From Atherinomorus stipes (taxonomy: Eukaryota; Chordata; Actinopteri; Atheriniformes; Atherinidae), in NCBI GenBank assembly GCA_023101725.1, contig JALJCO010009062.1, positions 1-64,000 of the forward strand: a stretch of DNA of 64,000 nt, in the 5' to 3' direction. The notes under the pieces are model-generated. The model was not told the origin of the DNA, ran no database searches, and saw only the letters and a list, made by a program, of their open reading frames with translations. Shown here one piece after another: positions 1 through 11,661 of this stretch. Position numbers and translations under genes: made by a program. Position 1 is the stretch's first letter. Every line of letters starts with the position of its first letter.

Positions 1-932
1 GATACTACCATATATCAGATACTAGCAGGTATTAGATACTACCATACCATCAGATACTAGCTAGGTATTAACTGATACCAATATATGCAGATACTGTGAG
101 GTATTAGATACTACCATACATCAGATACTAGCAGGTATTAGATACTACCATATATCAGATACTCAGCCAGAGGTATTCAGATATCTGGCTACCATATATC
201 AGATACTAGCAGGTATTAGATACTACCATATATCAGATACTAGCAGGTATTAGATACTACCATATATCAGATACTAGCAGGTATTAGATACTACCATATA
301 TCAGATACCAGCAGGTATTAGATACTACCATATATCAGATACTAGCAGGTATTAGATACTACCATATATCAGATACTAGCAGGTATTAGATACTACCATA
401 CATCAGATACTAGCAGGTATTAGATACTACCATATATCAGATACTAGCAGGTATTAGATACTACCATAACTATCAGATACTAGCAGGTATACAGATACTA
501 CCATACATCAGATACTACCAGGTATATAAATACTACCATACATCAGATACTAGCAGGTATTAGATACTACCATACATCAGATACTAGCAGGTATTAGATA
601 CTACCATACATCAGATACTAGCAGGTATCTAGATACTACCATATATCAGATACTAGCAGGTATTAGATACTACCATATATCAGATACTAGCAGGTAATAA
701 ATACTACCATACATTAGATACTAGCAGGTATTAGATACTAGCATATATCAGATACTAGCAGGTAATAAATACTACCATACATCAGATACTAGCAGGTATT
801 AGATACTACCATATATCAGATACTAGCAGGTATTAGATACTATATACCATCAGATACTAGCAGGTATTAGAATCTACCATATATCAGATACTAGCAGGTA
901 TTAAATACTACCATATATCAGATACTAGCAGA
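1..932. repeat. 34-bp GATAC-rich minisatellite
   Basis: Tandem array of a unit of about 34 bp made of two related halves, one reading cagatactagcaggtatta and one gatactaccatatat. About 27 units are visible and the array begins outside the window. Most variation is single-base (tatatc/tacatc), with a few indels near 60-180 and 700-900. No coding potential; an ordinary satellite-like array. Confidence 0.95.
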
Positions 933-1140
933 CATATTATCAGCAGCTTCAAAGTAAGTCAGTCTGTAGCAGCAGCAGCTGCACCATAGTCACATGACTG
1001 AAAGGAATGCTGGGAAATGAAGTTTCTCTCCAGGGTACACAGGGACTTTTAGACATGCTGGACTGATGCTAATGGAACAAGAGCTCTTGAGATTTCTTGC
1101 GTCGTGACAAAGTAGATTTTTTTTGTAAAATCTCACAAGA
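933..1140. other. Short stretch without recognised features
   Basis: Unique-looking sequence after the minisatellite. The part around 1086-1140 (agatttcttgcg, aaaatctcacaagatt) resembles 4995-5055 and probably belongs to a decayed dispersed repeat. Confidence 0.4.
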
Positions 1141-1717
1141 TTAATTTTTTTAATTTCGATGTAAAACCAATACCGATATTTTCTGATATCATATTTTAAT
1201 TCTTATTTTATCGGATATCCCCAACATATACAATATATTTGGGATATAGGCCTATATCCCCTTAAACCTGAACGGAGACCGCCCCCCCCCCCCCATTCAT
1301 CCTTCATCCTATGTGCTTAAAACAAAAAATCTTCTTCTTTTAAAAATTTTTTACTTATTTAAAACTTTAAAACTACAGTTCTTTTTTGTGTGTTTTGAGA
1401 GAGCTGTCACGCGTATGAAACCAATATCCCCTGTTTTTGGGTATTGTTTTTTTTTTCTCAGGAGGAAGAAAATCCAGAGGTGGTTCTAGGATATAAAGCA
1501 CGTATTTTATATAGTTTTGTTTGTCATTACTGTCATTAAATCTGACTTGTTATACATAAACACAAGTTGAGGTAATTTTTCTAATTTTGCACAAGGAATG
1601 AATATTACATCATTTATTTTTCAGCTTTAATATCAGTATCAATATCGGTTATAAGCCACATGAGTTTTAAAATATCGGCGTATCGGATATCGGCCAAAAT
1701 TCCAAATATTTGCATCC

Positions 1718-1721
<4 letters not shown>
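1140..1721. mobile_element. Decayed hAT-type element, 3' end
   Basis: The right end reads toward tatcggatatcggccaaa and terminates at tgcatccca near 1718. This is the style of fish hAT elements with TAGGGATGCA termini. Its interior (ccaatatcccctgtttttgg near 1421-1440) recurs in the same orientation at 63977-63999, where an intact TAGGGATGCA start is present. The left end is not defined. A poly-C run lies at 1281-1294. No transposase is visible. Confidence 0.6.
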
Positions 1722-1757
<36 letters not shown>

Positions 1758-1769
1758 TGTATATATATG

Positions 1770-1819
<50 letters not shown>
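1719..1819. repeat. (AT)n microsatellite
   Basis: About 100 bp of alternating AT with scattered ACATATATGT interruptions, directly after the hAT terminus. The apparent 78-residue reading frame over it, rich in Tyr-Ile, is an artefact. Confidence 0.97.
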
Positions 1820-1822
<3 letters not shown>

Positions 1823-3070
1823 CACCTTTCAAAAAATAATGGTTATGCAATCAAGTACCAACTGTGGTGTGAATCATGTGACTAAAAGAGACAGAGAGGA
1901 AATCTAGAATACCTAAAAGCTGTATTTGGCAGTATAATGCCATCGATATTGATGTGAGAACTTAATAACCAAAATCACATATCAAAAAAAGCATGAAAAT
2001 GGAAGATATCAGTTCTTAAAATAAACTCTTATGAGCTATTTTTGTTGCTAGCATTATATTTGTCCAGACAAATGTACTTTTAGTAGTACCAGGCATTAAA
2101 ATGAACAAAAAATATGAGAAAACAAGGGTGGTTTCTTCATTTTTTCCATGACTGTATATGAGTAAAAAAATAATTATAATTAAATATATGTAGATATATA
2201 TTTATTATGTTATTATATAAAAATTAATAAATAGAATTTTATCATTAAGCTAAAGTTTTTCCAGCAGTGTGGTTTATAGCTGTAGCGTTGAGTTATGATA
2301 TAAGCAGAAGCAGAAAAGATTTACAGTCAGGATGTAAAATATGGCCTCAGATTAAACTGCAACTGTCAGTAATCTCCTTAAGGATGTTGTAAACTGGAGA
2401 GACTGCCTAAGAAATAAGAAAAGCAAAGTCATGCATTTAGCTGTCATGTGTTATCTCAGCTTAAAGGAGTTTTCTCTCGGCATTTTATTTAAATCTAAAC
2501 ACTTTTATTTCTCCAAAGCAATGCATTTTCATTCAAGAGAAGGAGGGAAAAGAGGTTGATGCCCAGTGACTGAAGAGAAAGAATAAAAGTCTTGAGTAGT
2601 TTGCACATAAACTTGCAGTTGGAACTGTCATGTTCTCCGCATCATTTATGTGGTTGTGTTCATTTGCAGCATCTTTCATGCTGAAACCAGCGTAACACGC
2701 CGCGTGCTCCAGCGTCTGTGGAAGTAAAGCAGATGTAAAGAAACACATAATGGAATTAGTGAGCTTTTCTGCAGCATTTAAGCTCGGAACAGTAAACTCC
2801 AGCATCATCCGTTCACAAACATCTGTGTGTCACAGTCTTTGCATCATCAGGTTAAAACGCGTTTTGCTTTCATGATGAAAGGAAAAGTTACAGGGATGTA
2901 TCGGGGTGCAGAGATAAAGACGATGATGACATCAAACAGAGAGAAGTTTGGAAGTTATAACAAGTCCAAGTTATCTAAGAAATAAAAATAACATTTCAAA
3001 ACTATGATACTTTTACTAACACGTAGAAAAGCAGAATTAACATCAGTTCAGTGCTACAAAGGAACTAAAT
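1820..3070. other. No recognised features
   Basis: AT-rich sequence. Short frames here, such as the 91-codon one on the minus strand at 2533-2808, show no domain, signal or splice context I can recognise. I see no repeat longer than a few units. Confidence 0.5.
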
Positions 3071-3073
3071 GCA

Positions 3074-3376
3074 CTTAAATTCAAAGATCTTGTAGACCTT
3101 AAAACAGCGCAACTCATGTACAGCGTTACCCATGAGAAAGTTCCTGACAGTATCCGGGGGTTGTTTCAGGTGAGGGAAAGTAATTACGGCCTGCGGGGAT
3201 TATGGATATTTAAAAAACAAGCAGTGAGAACAAACTTGAAACTTCACAGCCCGACAGTTTGTGGAGTTCATTTATGGAATAATTTGAGCAATTCAATGAA
3301 ATCCCGTTTAACAGTTAATAAGTTTAAGAAACTGTTCAGAAATGATAAACGTCACAGGTGTAAGATGGAAATATGA
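3074..3376 (+). pseudogene. Non-LTR retrotransposon polymerase, C-terminal fragment
   Basis: An open frame of about 100 codons gives the typical tail of fish LINE ORF2 proteins: a VDLKTAQLMY-like helix, the RESNYGLRG turn, FKKQAVRTNLK, a GVHLWNNL block and a closing KFKKLFRN. The tail follows the reverse-transcriptase domain in full-length elements, and that domain is absent here, so the copy is 5' truncated as LINE copies usually are. No start codon is needed; the first ATG at 3116 is internal. Clade assignment (jockey/CR1-like) is inferred. Confidence 0.75.
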
Positions 3377-3925
3377 TGTTTCATCCAGTCTTCTGTTTTG
3401 GTTTTATCCATTTTATTATTTTCTTTCTCTTTGCGGAACATGAATGTTTGCCTGTTCTCGTCATTGATAGGCACAGGACTACATTATGGGTTTTTTTGTT
3501 GATGTTGTTTTGTTTTTGTTTGCTTTATTGTTGTTTTACTTCTCATATATTGTTCTGTAGTTCAGTGAATACTGTATATATTTCAATTTAGAAAAGTTTA
3601 ATTAGTTATAGGGAGCAGGCCTCGAAAAGTTTTTACTTCTGCCTGCTGCATTTTGGGACTGAATGGTTAATGGTTAATATGTGAGACGTATGAGGGAAAT
3701 GGGAGAAGAGAGAGGAAAAAGCAGACTAACCTTTCTGTCTTGTTACTTTGTTGATGCTATTAAGCTGTTTGTGTTGTCTTTATTTTTGCTTTTTATCTTT
3801 TTTTTCTTTTCAATGCTTTGTGTGTTTATTTGTTGATCCTCTTTACTTTTTTGATTCAATTTATCTTCTATATTTTATTTTTATGATTATGTTCAGAATA
3901 AAGTAGAAAAAAGAAGAAGCTGATG
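3074..3925 (+). mobile_element. 5'-truncated LINE copy with 3' UTR
   Basis: Coding tail to 3376, then a T-rich 3' UTR including ctcgaaaagtttttacttct and cctgctgcattttggg, ending near ttcagaataaagtag (3893-3908) with an A-rich end. The AATAAA at 3897-3902 is a plausible polyadenylation signal. The second open frame at 3373-3591 is UTR and not a gene. Confidence 0.7.
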
Positions 3926-5100
3926 ATGACGGAGATAAATATGTCAACCATCAACTTTGTATTCCATCCATCAAAGTCACATGTTCCTGCGTCATCACGT
4001 GTTCATGTATTTATATCATGTTGCTGGAGTATTATTACTCTGAAATGTAACATTGGTTTTTATCGCATCAGTCGTCCTCACAATTATTAATGCCCTTTAA
4101 TTAAAGGAGGAAAAAAAAATCAGTTGTCAGTGAAATAAGTTGAAATTGACTGAATTGATAATAAATAAAAATTCTATGAAAATCATGACGTTGATTCTGA
4201 ATTGTGGTTCAACAGAAATATTAAAAACAAACACACCAAAAATAAAACAAGTAAACAAGCATGATGGAGCTCCGAAGCTAAATTGTTGAGACAATCACAG
4301 CAATCAGGTGTTTCTGTAACGTCCAATCAGACGTCTGCACCTGCTGACAGGTATGTTGGTCCATGTTCATGGGAAAGCTGCTCTAATGTGTCTGAGATAG
4401 TTTTGATGGTTTGATTTATATATATATTATTTTCTACATAAATTAATAATATTTTATTTCCAAATTATAATTTTGTGAATTTTTATTTATTATTATTTTT
4501 TTAGTTTCGTGTTATTTGAATTCTATTGTGAATTTGCCTTTTCTTTAGTTGGAGTATGAATAATTGTAGTGATATAACTGAATTTGATTTAGATGTTAGT
4601 AATACTATTCTTAAATAAGTTATATGAACTTTGACTGCAAATCGCCAGATAACTTATTTACTTAAATTGAATAATTAAAATGAGTCTATAGAAATTAGTG
4701 ATGTTGAGGAAGCAGGTTTCCCACAATGCAGTTCACTCTAACAAAATTAGATAATCCACAGAATAAAACTTTGCGCCTTTACTTTGGAAGTTAGAACCAC
4801 CCAGTACTCTTTAGATGCATTTTTTGTTTTACTTTATTTATTGGGTTGATTGACAGCTCTGTTCACATGTGTATTTTTCATCATCCAGGCCAAAAGGTGT
4901 CACATTTTCTCGTTTAATTTTTTTTTATCTTCTGGTCTCCATATCGACTTGATCAGTGATAATATTTTCACCATAGTTGAAGTTTGTTCTGTTCTCGCAA
5001 GATTTCACGAAAACCTGCGAGATTTCTTGACAACAATTAAATCTTGCGAGATTTCAATAGTAAAATAGATTGATACTGCGTTTTTGAATATAAATATGAT
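3926..5100. other. No clear features; decayed repeat near the end
   Basis: AT-rich and mostly unique. The stretch 4985-5060 (tctcgcaagatttc, gcgagatttctt, cttgcgagatttc) carries three copies of a GCGAGATTT-like motif also seen at 1086-1135, probably part of an old transposon. Confidence 0.4.
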
Positions 5101-5319
5101 ATTGGTGTATGAAAATGTTGCGATATTTCAGTGTATTGATCTTTTTTCCCACCCCTGCCAGCTGTTTGGGGTAACTCGCCTCTAAAATAAGAAGGTAAAC
5201 TGGTTTGGAAGCAGTTTGGGGTCTCCCATGTTAACAGCAGCTTCCTTTCCCCAATCGCAATATCTCAGCGAGACGTAATAATTTCCTGTTATCGGCTCGA
5301 TAATTATCATGCATCCCTA
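5100..5319. mobile_element. hAT-type terminal fragments
   Basis: Two terminus-like signatures: ttttttcccacccct ending at 5157, and gttatcggctcgataattat followed by catgcatccct ending at 5318. The second matches the right end of the complete hAT copy at 10138-11509. Opposite termini were not found, so these are solo or truncated ends. Confidence 0.5.
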
Positions 5320-5711
5320 CTTTGACTCCTTTGGAAGATACCAGGACGGCGCATGCAGCAGTTCAGCTGAGCGAGCAGCTCGCCACTTAGACGCCACCAA
5401 ACTGAAAACTTTGAACCTCTGAACATCGGGGCGTTAAGAAAACCTCCCAATAACTAACGGAGAGTTCATTCTGAACTCACAGGACAATAGTCCACATTTG
5501 TTCCTTCATTCGATTATTGGTGAAATGAAGGAGGTTTGGTGCAGATAACGTCTTACAGAGACGCTGGCCCGTCTGTCCCATTATACAGATGCACGCTGAA
5601 GATTTGACTTAATCTAAATATCTTCTGAAGGAGTCAAAGTGATCCAGAAACTTTACTGGTGAGTAAATGCATGTAGAAATAAGGTTCAGGTTAAAAAAGA
5701 AAGTTATCCTT

Positions 5712-6550
5712 TTAAAGGTGCCATGACATCAAATTTCACTTTTCTGGGGTTTTGGGTGTATAATATGATCTATTGTGCACTGATGAGGCCATGTGAATGT
5801 CCAGAGTGAGAATCAAAGTTCCTGTTTATGGTCTGTCAGCTTTGTCTCTCTGCTCAGAAACAGTTGAATCAGACAGCAGCTTATCATTCTACGTAGTTCT
5901 ATCATTCTACATAGTTCCATCATTCTACGTAGTTCTATCATTCTACGTAATTTAATTGCTCCAATAAGAGCACACTATCAAGTAAACAGCGCCCCCTCCC
6001 CCCCCCCCCCCCCCTCTCTCTCTCCTAACGGTTTATGCACCGTCCGCTCCCCCTCCCCTCCCTGTCTGATTCAGCTTTGTGTATGGAGCTAGTAGTAACT
6101 TCTCTGCAGTCAGGTCTGGGTTTTCAGACAAATGGATTTAAAAGAAAACTTCTGCAGCAACACTGAGGGAGGGGGCCACAACCTTGTCATTACCTGTAAG
6201 TTTATTTATTTTCTAAATGCTGTCTTGTCTGATAAACGTAGCTCACACTGTCTGAAGTGCCCATGTTGCTAGCAGTTAGCCTTTAGCAAACTCCGACCGC
6301 AGCTTGACCTAGATTCTCCAAATAAGGTCATAGCCAAATAAGGTGTAGCCAATCAAAATGAAGTCAACGTGGTCTCCGGGTAAAGCTCCATATCATCACC
6401 GGACCCAACTGTATTACTGAGGAAGTGAGGTCTGGCGTTTCAAACAATACTCCGCTGTAAAAAATGCAGTTTTTTTCTTTGGAGTATTTACATATGCAGT
6501 AATGCCAACAACATAAACTAGTTTTTAACTGTTATGTCATCACTCTTTAA
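5712..6550. mobile_element. TTAA-flanked MITE
   Basis: Left end TTAAAGGTGCCATGACAT. Right end, read in reverse complement, TTAAAGAGTGATGACATAAC. TTAA lies at both tips (5712-5715, 6547-6550). About 840 bp, no coding capacity. TTAA duplication with TTAAAGG tips fits the piggyBac-like/T2 group of vertebrate MITEs. A poly-C/CT tract sits at 5996-6023. Confidence 0.6.
5884..5950. repeat. 18-bp tandem repeat with TACGTA cores
   Basis: Just over three units of atcattctacgtagttct inside the TTAA element. The second unit has TACATA in place of TACGTA. Confidence 0.85.
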
Positions 6551-7835
6551 GACCTAGTGAGGACTGGGATCATTTTCCTTTAAATGCAAGAGGGAGTACT
6601 GTCTTTTTCAAACAACTGAATATGCTGACCAACATGTTTCCATCATATTTAGTAGGGAAACACAAACACATATGACGGTTTTATAAGCAGTTACTAATGA
6701 GAGATAAAAACGGTGCTGTTCTCAGTGCACTCAGCAGGGTAAATTGTAAAAAACAAAGCTGAAATGCCTGAAATCTGTTTCTTTTCACACCTGCTTTGGT
6801 TTAGATGAGGTCATGGTGGGCAGATGTCCAAACTTCAGCTTGAGAGCTGCAGAGTCCAGTGATTCTCAAACGGTGGGGCAGACATCCCAAACAGCGAGTA
6901 CTGAGGCATCGCGTGGGGTCGCGCATGACTGGCGTGCAAAGAGCAGAGTTGTAAAGTTGAATAAACCTGCCTCATGCAGGAAAAATGAGGCAGAGAGAGG
7001 ACTCTCAGACTTCCAGGGCTGTCGGGGGTTTTAGGAGAAAGAAACCAGAAGGACAGAAGAAACATGACTGACAGGCGGAAAGAGGAAACAGACAACGCAT
7101 CAGTCAGAGGAAAACCGCAGCTTACCGTTAGATGTCTCTGAACGTGACGGGGGGGTGTAGATGTTTTAGGGACATAGTGGTGTTGTGGTCCTGCATCTCG
7201 TGGCTGTTCTGTGTTCGGTTTGAACTCATGAAGCAGTTCTGAACCAAAGAGGCGCTCTGGCACAGGCAGCACCCAAAAGTCTGATCCAAGCCCCTGTTTA
7301 AGGCCACACTTTGACATTTCATTTATTCTATACAAATTTAGTAAGTAAATATAATTATGTTTATTTTTCATGGACATAAAGTAAAATAATGTCCCATTCA
7401 ACTCAATTTCAATGAGTTTGATGGATTTGTTTACATATTTCCCATCATGCATTGTGGTAATCTCTGTTCTTTGCTTTAGGGGGTTAAATATCTATGCAAT
7501 CCCACGACTGTCTCCAGTCTGTGAGATATCTCATAATGACAGCCTTACTTTATGTAATAGGTGGGCTTGACTGCATAAAAATGTCAGGAGCCTGGCGACT
7601 AATGACAATTTTGGTCAATTTGGCATCTTTTAAAATCTTTGACTGATCTCCTCATAAAAACCTTTATCCCCAATTAATTTGTTTAAATCGAGTCAAATGA
7701 ACACAAAACACTTACATTAAGCCAGTGTAAATTCCCTAACTCCGCTGAACTACATGATTTTATGTTGAAATAACAAAAATCATTTAATTTATTAAACGTA
7801 ATTATTTCCAATTGAAGCAATTAAATAAAAATGTG
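6551..7835. other. Mostly featureless; solo hAT terminus at about 6855
   Basis: The segment from 6855 (cagtgattctcaaacggtgg) looks like a hAT terminus of the CAGTGNTTCTCAA type, but no matching opposite end was found. A 205-codon frame on the minus strand at 6835-7452 spans this terminus, has no recognisable domain, and is probably fortuitous. Confidence 0.4.
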
Positions 7836-7837
7836 TT

Positions 7838-7955
7838 GAACCAGGCTGTAAACATGTTTATTTCTGCTGTAAACATGTTTATTCCTGCTATAAACATGTT
7901 TATTTCTGCTGTAAACATGTTTATTCCTGCTGTTTGCATGTTTATTTCTGCTGAG
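7838..7955. repeat. Inverted TAAACATGTTTA array
   Basis: Five units of 21 bp reading ctgtaaacatgtttatttct. This is the reverse complement of the array at 8146-8672. Both arrays are bounded on the outside by the same flank (gaaccaggctg here, cagtctggttc at 8670-8680), so the two form a large imperfect inverted repeat separated by about 190 bp. Confidence 0.9.
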
Positions 7956-8009
7956 AAGTTAGCCTATTTAACGTGGGAGTCTATGATTATTGACCAAGCA
8001 ACAACGTCT

Positions 8010-9200
8010 GGTGGCCAACTGTGAAGCCACCCGGAAGTCCAAAATACAGCATTTGTACTACATTACTACAAAAGCAACACTCTTCATCAGCTAGGGGCTG
8101 CAAAACAGAGCAAATCTCCGTAGAATAGACCAACTTCACAGCAGGAATAAACATGTTTACAGCAGGATAAACATGTTTACAGCAGAATAAACATGTTTAC
8201 AGCAGGAATAAACATGTTTGCAGCAGAAATAAACATGTTTACAGCAGAAATAAACATGTTTACAGCAGGATAAACATGTTTACAGCAGAAATAAACATGT
8301 TTACAGCAGGAATAAACATGTTTACAGTAGAATAAACATATTTACAGCAGAAATAAACATGTTCACAGCAGAATAAACATGTTTACAGCAGGATAAACAT
8401 GTTTACAGCAGAATAAACGTGCACAGCAGGATAAACATGTTTACAGCAGAAATAAACATGTTTACAGCAGAATAAACATGTTTACAGCAGGAATAAACAT
8501 GTTTACAGCAGAAATAAACATGTTTACAGCAGGAATAAACATGTTTACAGCAGAATAAACATGTTTACAGCAGAAATAAACATGTTTACAGCAGGATAAA
8601 CATGTTTACAGCAGAAATAAACATGTTTACAGCAGGAATAAACATGTTTACAGCAGAAATAAACATGTTTACAGTCTGGTTCAAACATCATTTTAGAATT
8701 AATAGGTCAAGTTTACCGTCATGTCAACTGTGAGGGGGTGAATTTTTTTTATAACTCATCTGCGTAGTTGTCATTTTATCTTGAAATTACACATAATTAA
8801 GGGCGTGTCCTTTTGATTGACAGGTGTCAGACTGGCGGCTAACAGCTAGCTCCCTGTTTGCTCTTTGGAAGGCCTCAGCCTATAGCAGAGAAGCACAACT
8901 GCGGTTTTTAGCAGCTAGCAGCACGTCCAAGTGTACCTTACCTTCAGCCCACCAATTAGGGGGCTAATGTTTGTTAGCTCCTGTTAGTTTCAAGCTAGCT
9001 CAGTTAGCATTTAGCCCAGAGTCGTTGGCTGTCAATCATTTGCCCTGAAGCTCTGCTTTGCCCGTTTTGTATTTCTGGGAGTGACGACACGCGTGGCATA
9101 GATGGCAGCAGTGGGAACCACCTGGCTTCACTTTCAGCTCTTCAGAAGCCGACGGTGACGTAGCGGAAGCTTCGTCCCGTTTTTAACGGTCTATGGGATT
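8010..9200 (+). mobile_element. Dispersed element copy 1 carrying a minisatellite
   Basis: Shares three landmarks in the same order with 15298-16427: a start near tggtggccaactgtgaag, a central 20-21 bp array, and a right part with tctggttcaaacatcatttt, gcgtgtccttttgattgaca, ctagctcc and a terminal ggtgacgta...aacggtctatgg. No protein-coding capacity. The class is unresolved, since neither clear terminal inverted repeats nor a target duplication could be fixed. Confidence 0.7.
8146..8672 (+). repeat. 20-21 bp array of TAAACATGTTTAC (about 26 units)
   Basis: Unit agcaggaataaacatgtttac with length variants of 20 and 21 bp (ggat/gaat/gaaat/ggaat). The core TAAACATGTTTA is a perfect palindrome. 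Nearly every unit contains TGTTTAC, the forkhead (FOX) consensus, and AAACATGTTT, which fits the p53 half-site pattern RRRCWWGYYY. Three or four units are degenerate (near 8325, 8360, 8410). Transcription-factor binding is inferred from motif match only. Confidence 0.95.
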
Positions 9201-10137
9201 GACCTATTTCCACCCGCCCCTCGTGGATGAGGGGTGAACTGCAATTCCCAGCACTTTTCAGCACTTTGCTGCTTGATTTCACCCCAGAACAGGTGGTCTA
9301 CATGGATTTATCATGAAGATTAAACTGATTGCAGTCATTTCAGCTGGAGGCTCTGCAGCTTTGAGAAGACTGTTTTCTGTTTCACCTCCAAGAAAACGCC
9401 TCCAGCAGGCGTTCTCTGTGTCCTCCGTCTCCCCAGGACACAACATGTCTGTGACACGTGGCTCAGACAAGCAGACGTTTCCTGGGGAGGGGGCTGCACG
9501 CTGCTGAATGCTGGGCAGAAGGTCCATGAGACCCGTGCAGCTGTACGAGCGTGTGTGTGTGTGTCTGCATCCTCATTTTATTCCTGCTTATTCTTTACAG
9601 CATGAGTCTGGCAGAGTGGTTTCCTAGAGAATGGGAGGAAATGATGACGGGCTGGACATGTGGGTGGAGCTCATTACCACAGATCCCCACTTACTGAATG
9701 AGGAAGGAGTTTAGATTAAAACCTCATGCTGAATTCTCCATTTTCCAGCAGATTAGATGTTAATGAATCAGGATTCTGGAGACGAGCTTTTGTAGCTGAG
9801 TGAAATCAAACTTGGTGAGGAGGAGGGCATAACGTGGAAACATCATGCCCGGTGACTCAGTTTCTGCTGCAGAGGGTGAGCAGCTCCTCAGGGCTCACCT
9901 ACACTGCTGGCCATCACAGCATGCCCCCCCCACTACGACACAGGTATATTCTGAAAGTAATGGTTGCATCCTTAGCTTCTGATTCCGTCTGAGCTGAGAA
10001 GCAGACACTGGAAGTGAAGACAGGACGACTAAACCACTCGAACATCACAACACAGCTCGCTTCAGTGAGGATGATGAAGAACATAAAAGGGATTCTTTCT
10101 TAAACAAGCATCCTGTCTCAGCTGTTATCATTTCATT
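9201..10137. other. No recognised features
   Basis: Mostly unique sequence with a short (GT)n at 9548-9563. The overlapping frames at 9279-9527 on both strands have no domain signature. Confidence 0.45.
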
Positions 10138-10344
10138 TAGGGATGCACGATAACATTTAAAAAAACGATAACTGATCAATTTCAGCTCCTCAGAGGACAG
10201 ACACGTCTATACTTCTTAATTATGATGTTTAGGCTAGGAAAGGGCGTATTGATACCTTGGAGTCGATACTTCGATACCAGCCTAACAAAATATCGGAATC
10301 GATACTTTTTTGAGTATTGTGATACCAGTGTGCAGATACAAACG

Positions 10345-11010
10345 TGCAATTAAAAAAAAAAAAACTTTTTAACACCAGCCTGAGACAGAACAGAGTTCCT
10401 GTGCTGTGGAAAACATCCTGTCTTGTTCCTGTCCCTAAAAAACCACAACCAGCTGAACCAAATGACTACAGACCAGAACCAGAACCAGGACCAGAACCAG
10501 ATGACTACAGACCAGAACCAGAACCAGGACCAGAACCAATGACTACAGACCAGTTGCTCTGACATCTCACATCATGAAAGTCCTGGAGAGACTCTTACTG
10601 GCTCACCTCAACAAGCAAGTGAACACCTTTCAGGACCCATTACAGTTCACATATCGTAATGGGCTTGGGGTTGAAGACGCCATCATCTTCCTGCTTCAGA
10701 GAGCCCACTCTCATCTGGACCAGTCAGGCAGCACTTTGAGGGTCATGTTCTTTGACTTTTCAAGTGCATTTAATACTATTCAGCTGCTTTGCTATGTCAG
10801 AAGCTCCATAACTTCCAGGTGGATCCTCCACAACCACCTGGATTTACGACTACCTGACTAACAGACCACAGTTTGTGAGACTGAAAGGTTGTGTGTCTGA
10901 GATGGTGGTCAGCAGCACTGGAGCACCACAAGGAACTGTACTCTCACCATTCCTCTTTACACTGTACACCTCAGACTTCCAGTACAACTCTGATCCTGTC
11001 ATCTGCAGAA
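10345..11010 (+). pseudogene. Non-LTR reverse transcriptase, internal fragment (broken)
   Basis: The frame includes WKTSCLVPVPKKP, then TSHIMKVLERLLLAHL, FQDPLQFTYRNGLGVEDAI and VMFFDFSSAFNTI, which is RT motif A with its catalytic Asp. After a frameshift near 10800-10835 a second frame gives YLTNRPQFVRL and STGAPQGTVLSPFLF, which is motif B. Motif C (the Asp-Asp box) is missing because similarity stops near 11007. The fragment lacks both ends, so it has also lost the 3' tail. An internal duplication (10461-10550) expands the loop before TSHIMK. Clade is probably CR1/L2/Rex-like. Confidence 0.85.
10461..10552 (+). repeat. About 40-bp duplication inside the RT frame
   Basis: Two copies of a block starting atgactacagaccagaacca followed by gaaccaggaccagaacca. 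The duplication encodes repeated Asp-Tyr-Arg-Pro-Glu-Pro-Glu-Pro-Gly. Other fish LINEs have a single NDYRPVALTSH stretch at this point. The block itself contains six-base ccagaa sub-repeats. Confidence 0.85.
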
Positions 11011-11509
11011 ATACCACCTGAATTTACTTATGGATCCTAAAGATTGGTGAGATAAAGGAGCGGCTGTGCGTGGAAACTACAGTATATCATTCCCGGATGG
11101 GACAGATGTGGTCTGACAGTATTCTCACGGTGTGGCACGTATAATTTATGCTCCTACATCTAAGGGGACCTTTTTCAAATAGAAATGCCGTCTGATTGCA
11201 GGGAAAGCTGCTGCTCTCCAAAACAAAGCCAGATAAGCTAACATAGCCTGGAACAAAACCAGCTCCCTCCCAGGTTATGTTCACAGCAGATGTTTCTGGG
11301 TAAACTTATCTAGATAGCCTTTTAGAACATGAACCCAGAGTTACCGTTTAATCCGGGTAAACATGCAGCCCCCTTGGTCTCATAATGTGAGCCGAGCACT
11401 GTCGTGCTGACAAAAATAATGTTATCGGGGCAAGTGGTCATGATATCGGACTTATTAGAATGATGTAATAGTTTCATGTTATCGGCCCGATAATTATCAT
11501 GCACCCATA

Positions 11510-11661
11510 ATTTAATTCATTTCAAGACATAACATAGTATACACACACAGACACATCCCATTGACCCTGAGGAGCTGCATCTGGGAATAATCTTTAAAGA
11601 ATATTAAGAATTGCTCTATTAATGGGACTTAAATAGCTATTAGATAAGCAGCGTTTGTGCC
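11510..11661. other. Short spacer
   Basis: Unique sequence between two transposons; nothing recognised. Confidence 0.5.

Larger units (their letters stand above)
10138..11509. mobile_element. hAT element with nested LINE fragment
   Basis: Left terminus TAGGGATGCACGATAA; right terminus, read in reverse, TATGGGTGCATGATAA. The element is flanked by 8-bp near-identical direct repeats ATTTCATT (10130-10137) and ATTTAATT (11510-11517), the duplication size of the hAT superfamily. The right end matches a solo end at 5290-5318. The interior is occupied by a reverse-transcriptase fragment (10345-11010) and a segment at 10235-10340 rich in gatacc/tcgatac. No hAT transposase remains. Confidence 0.75.

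Noticed and set aside
6835..7452. A 205-codon minus-strand frame
   Set aside because: No recognisable domain; it spans a hAT-like terminus at about 6855 and has no supporting splice or codon signal.
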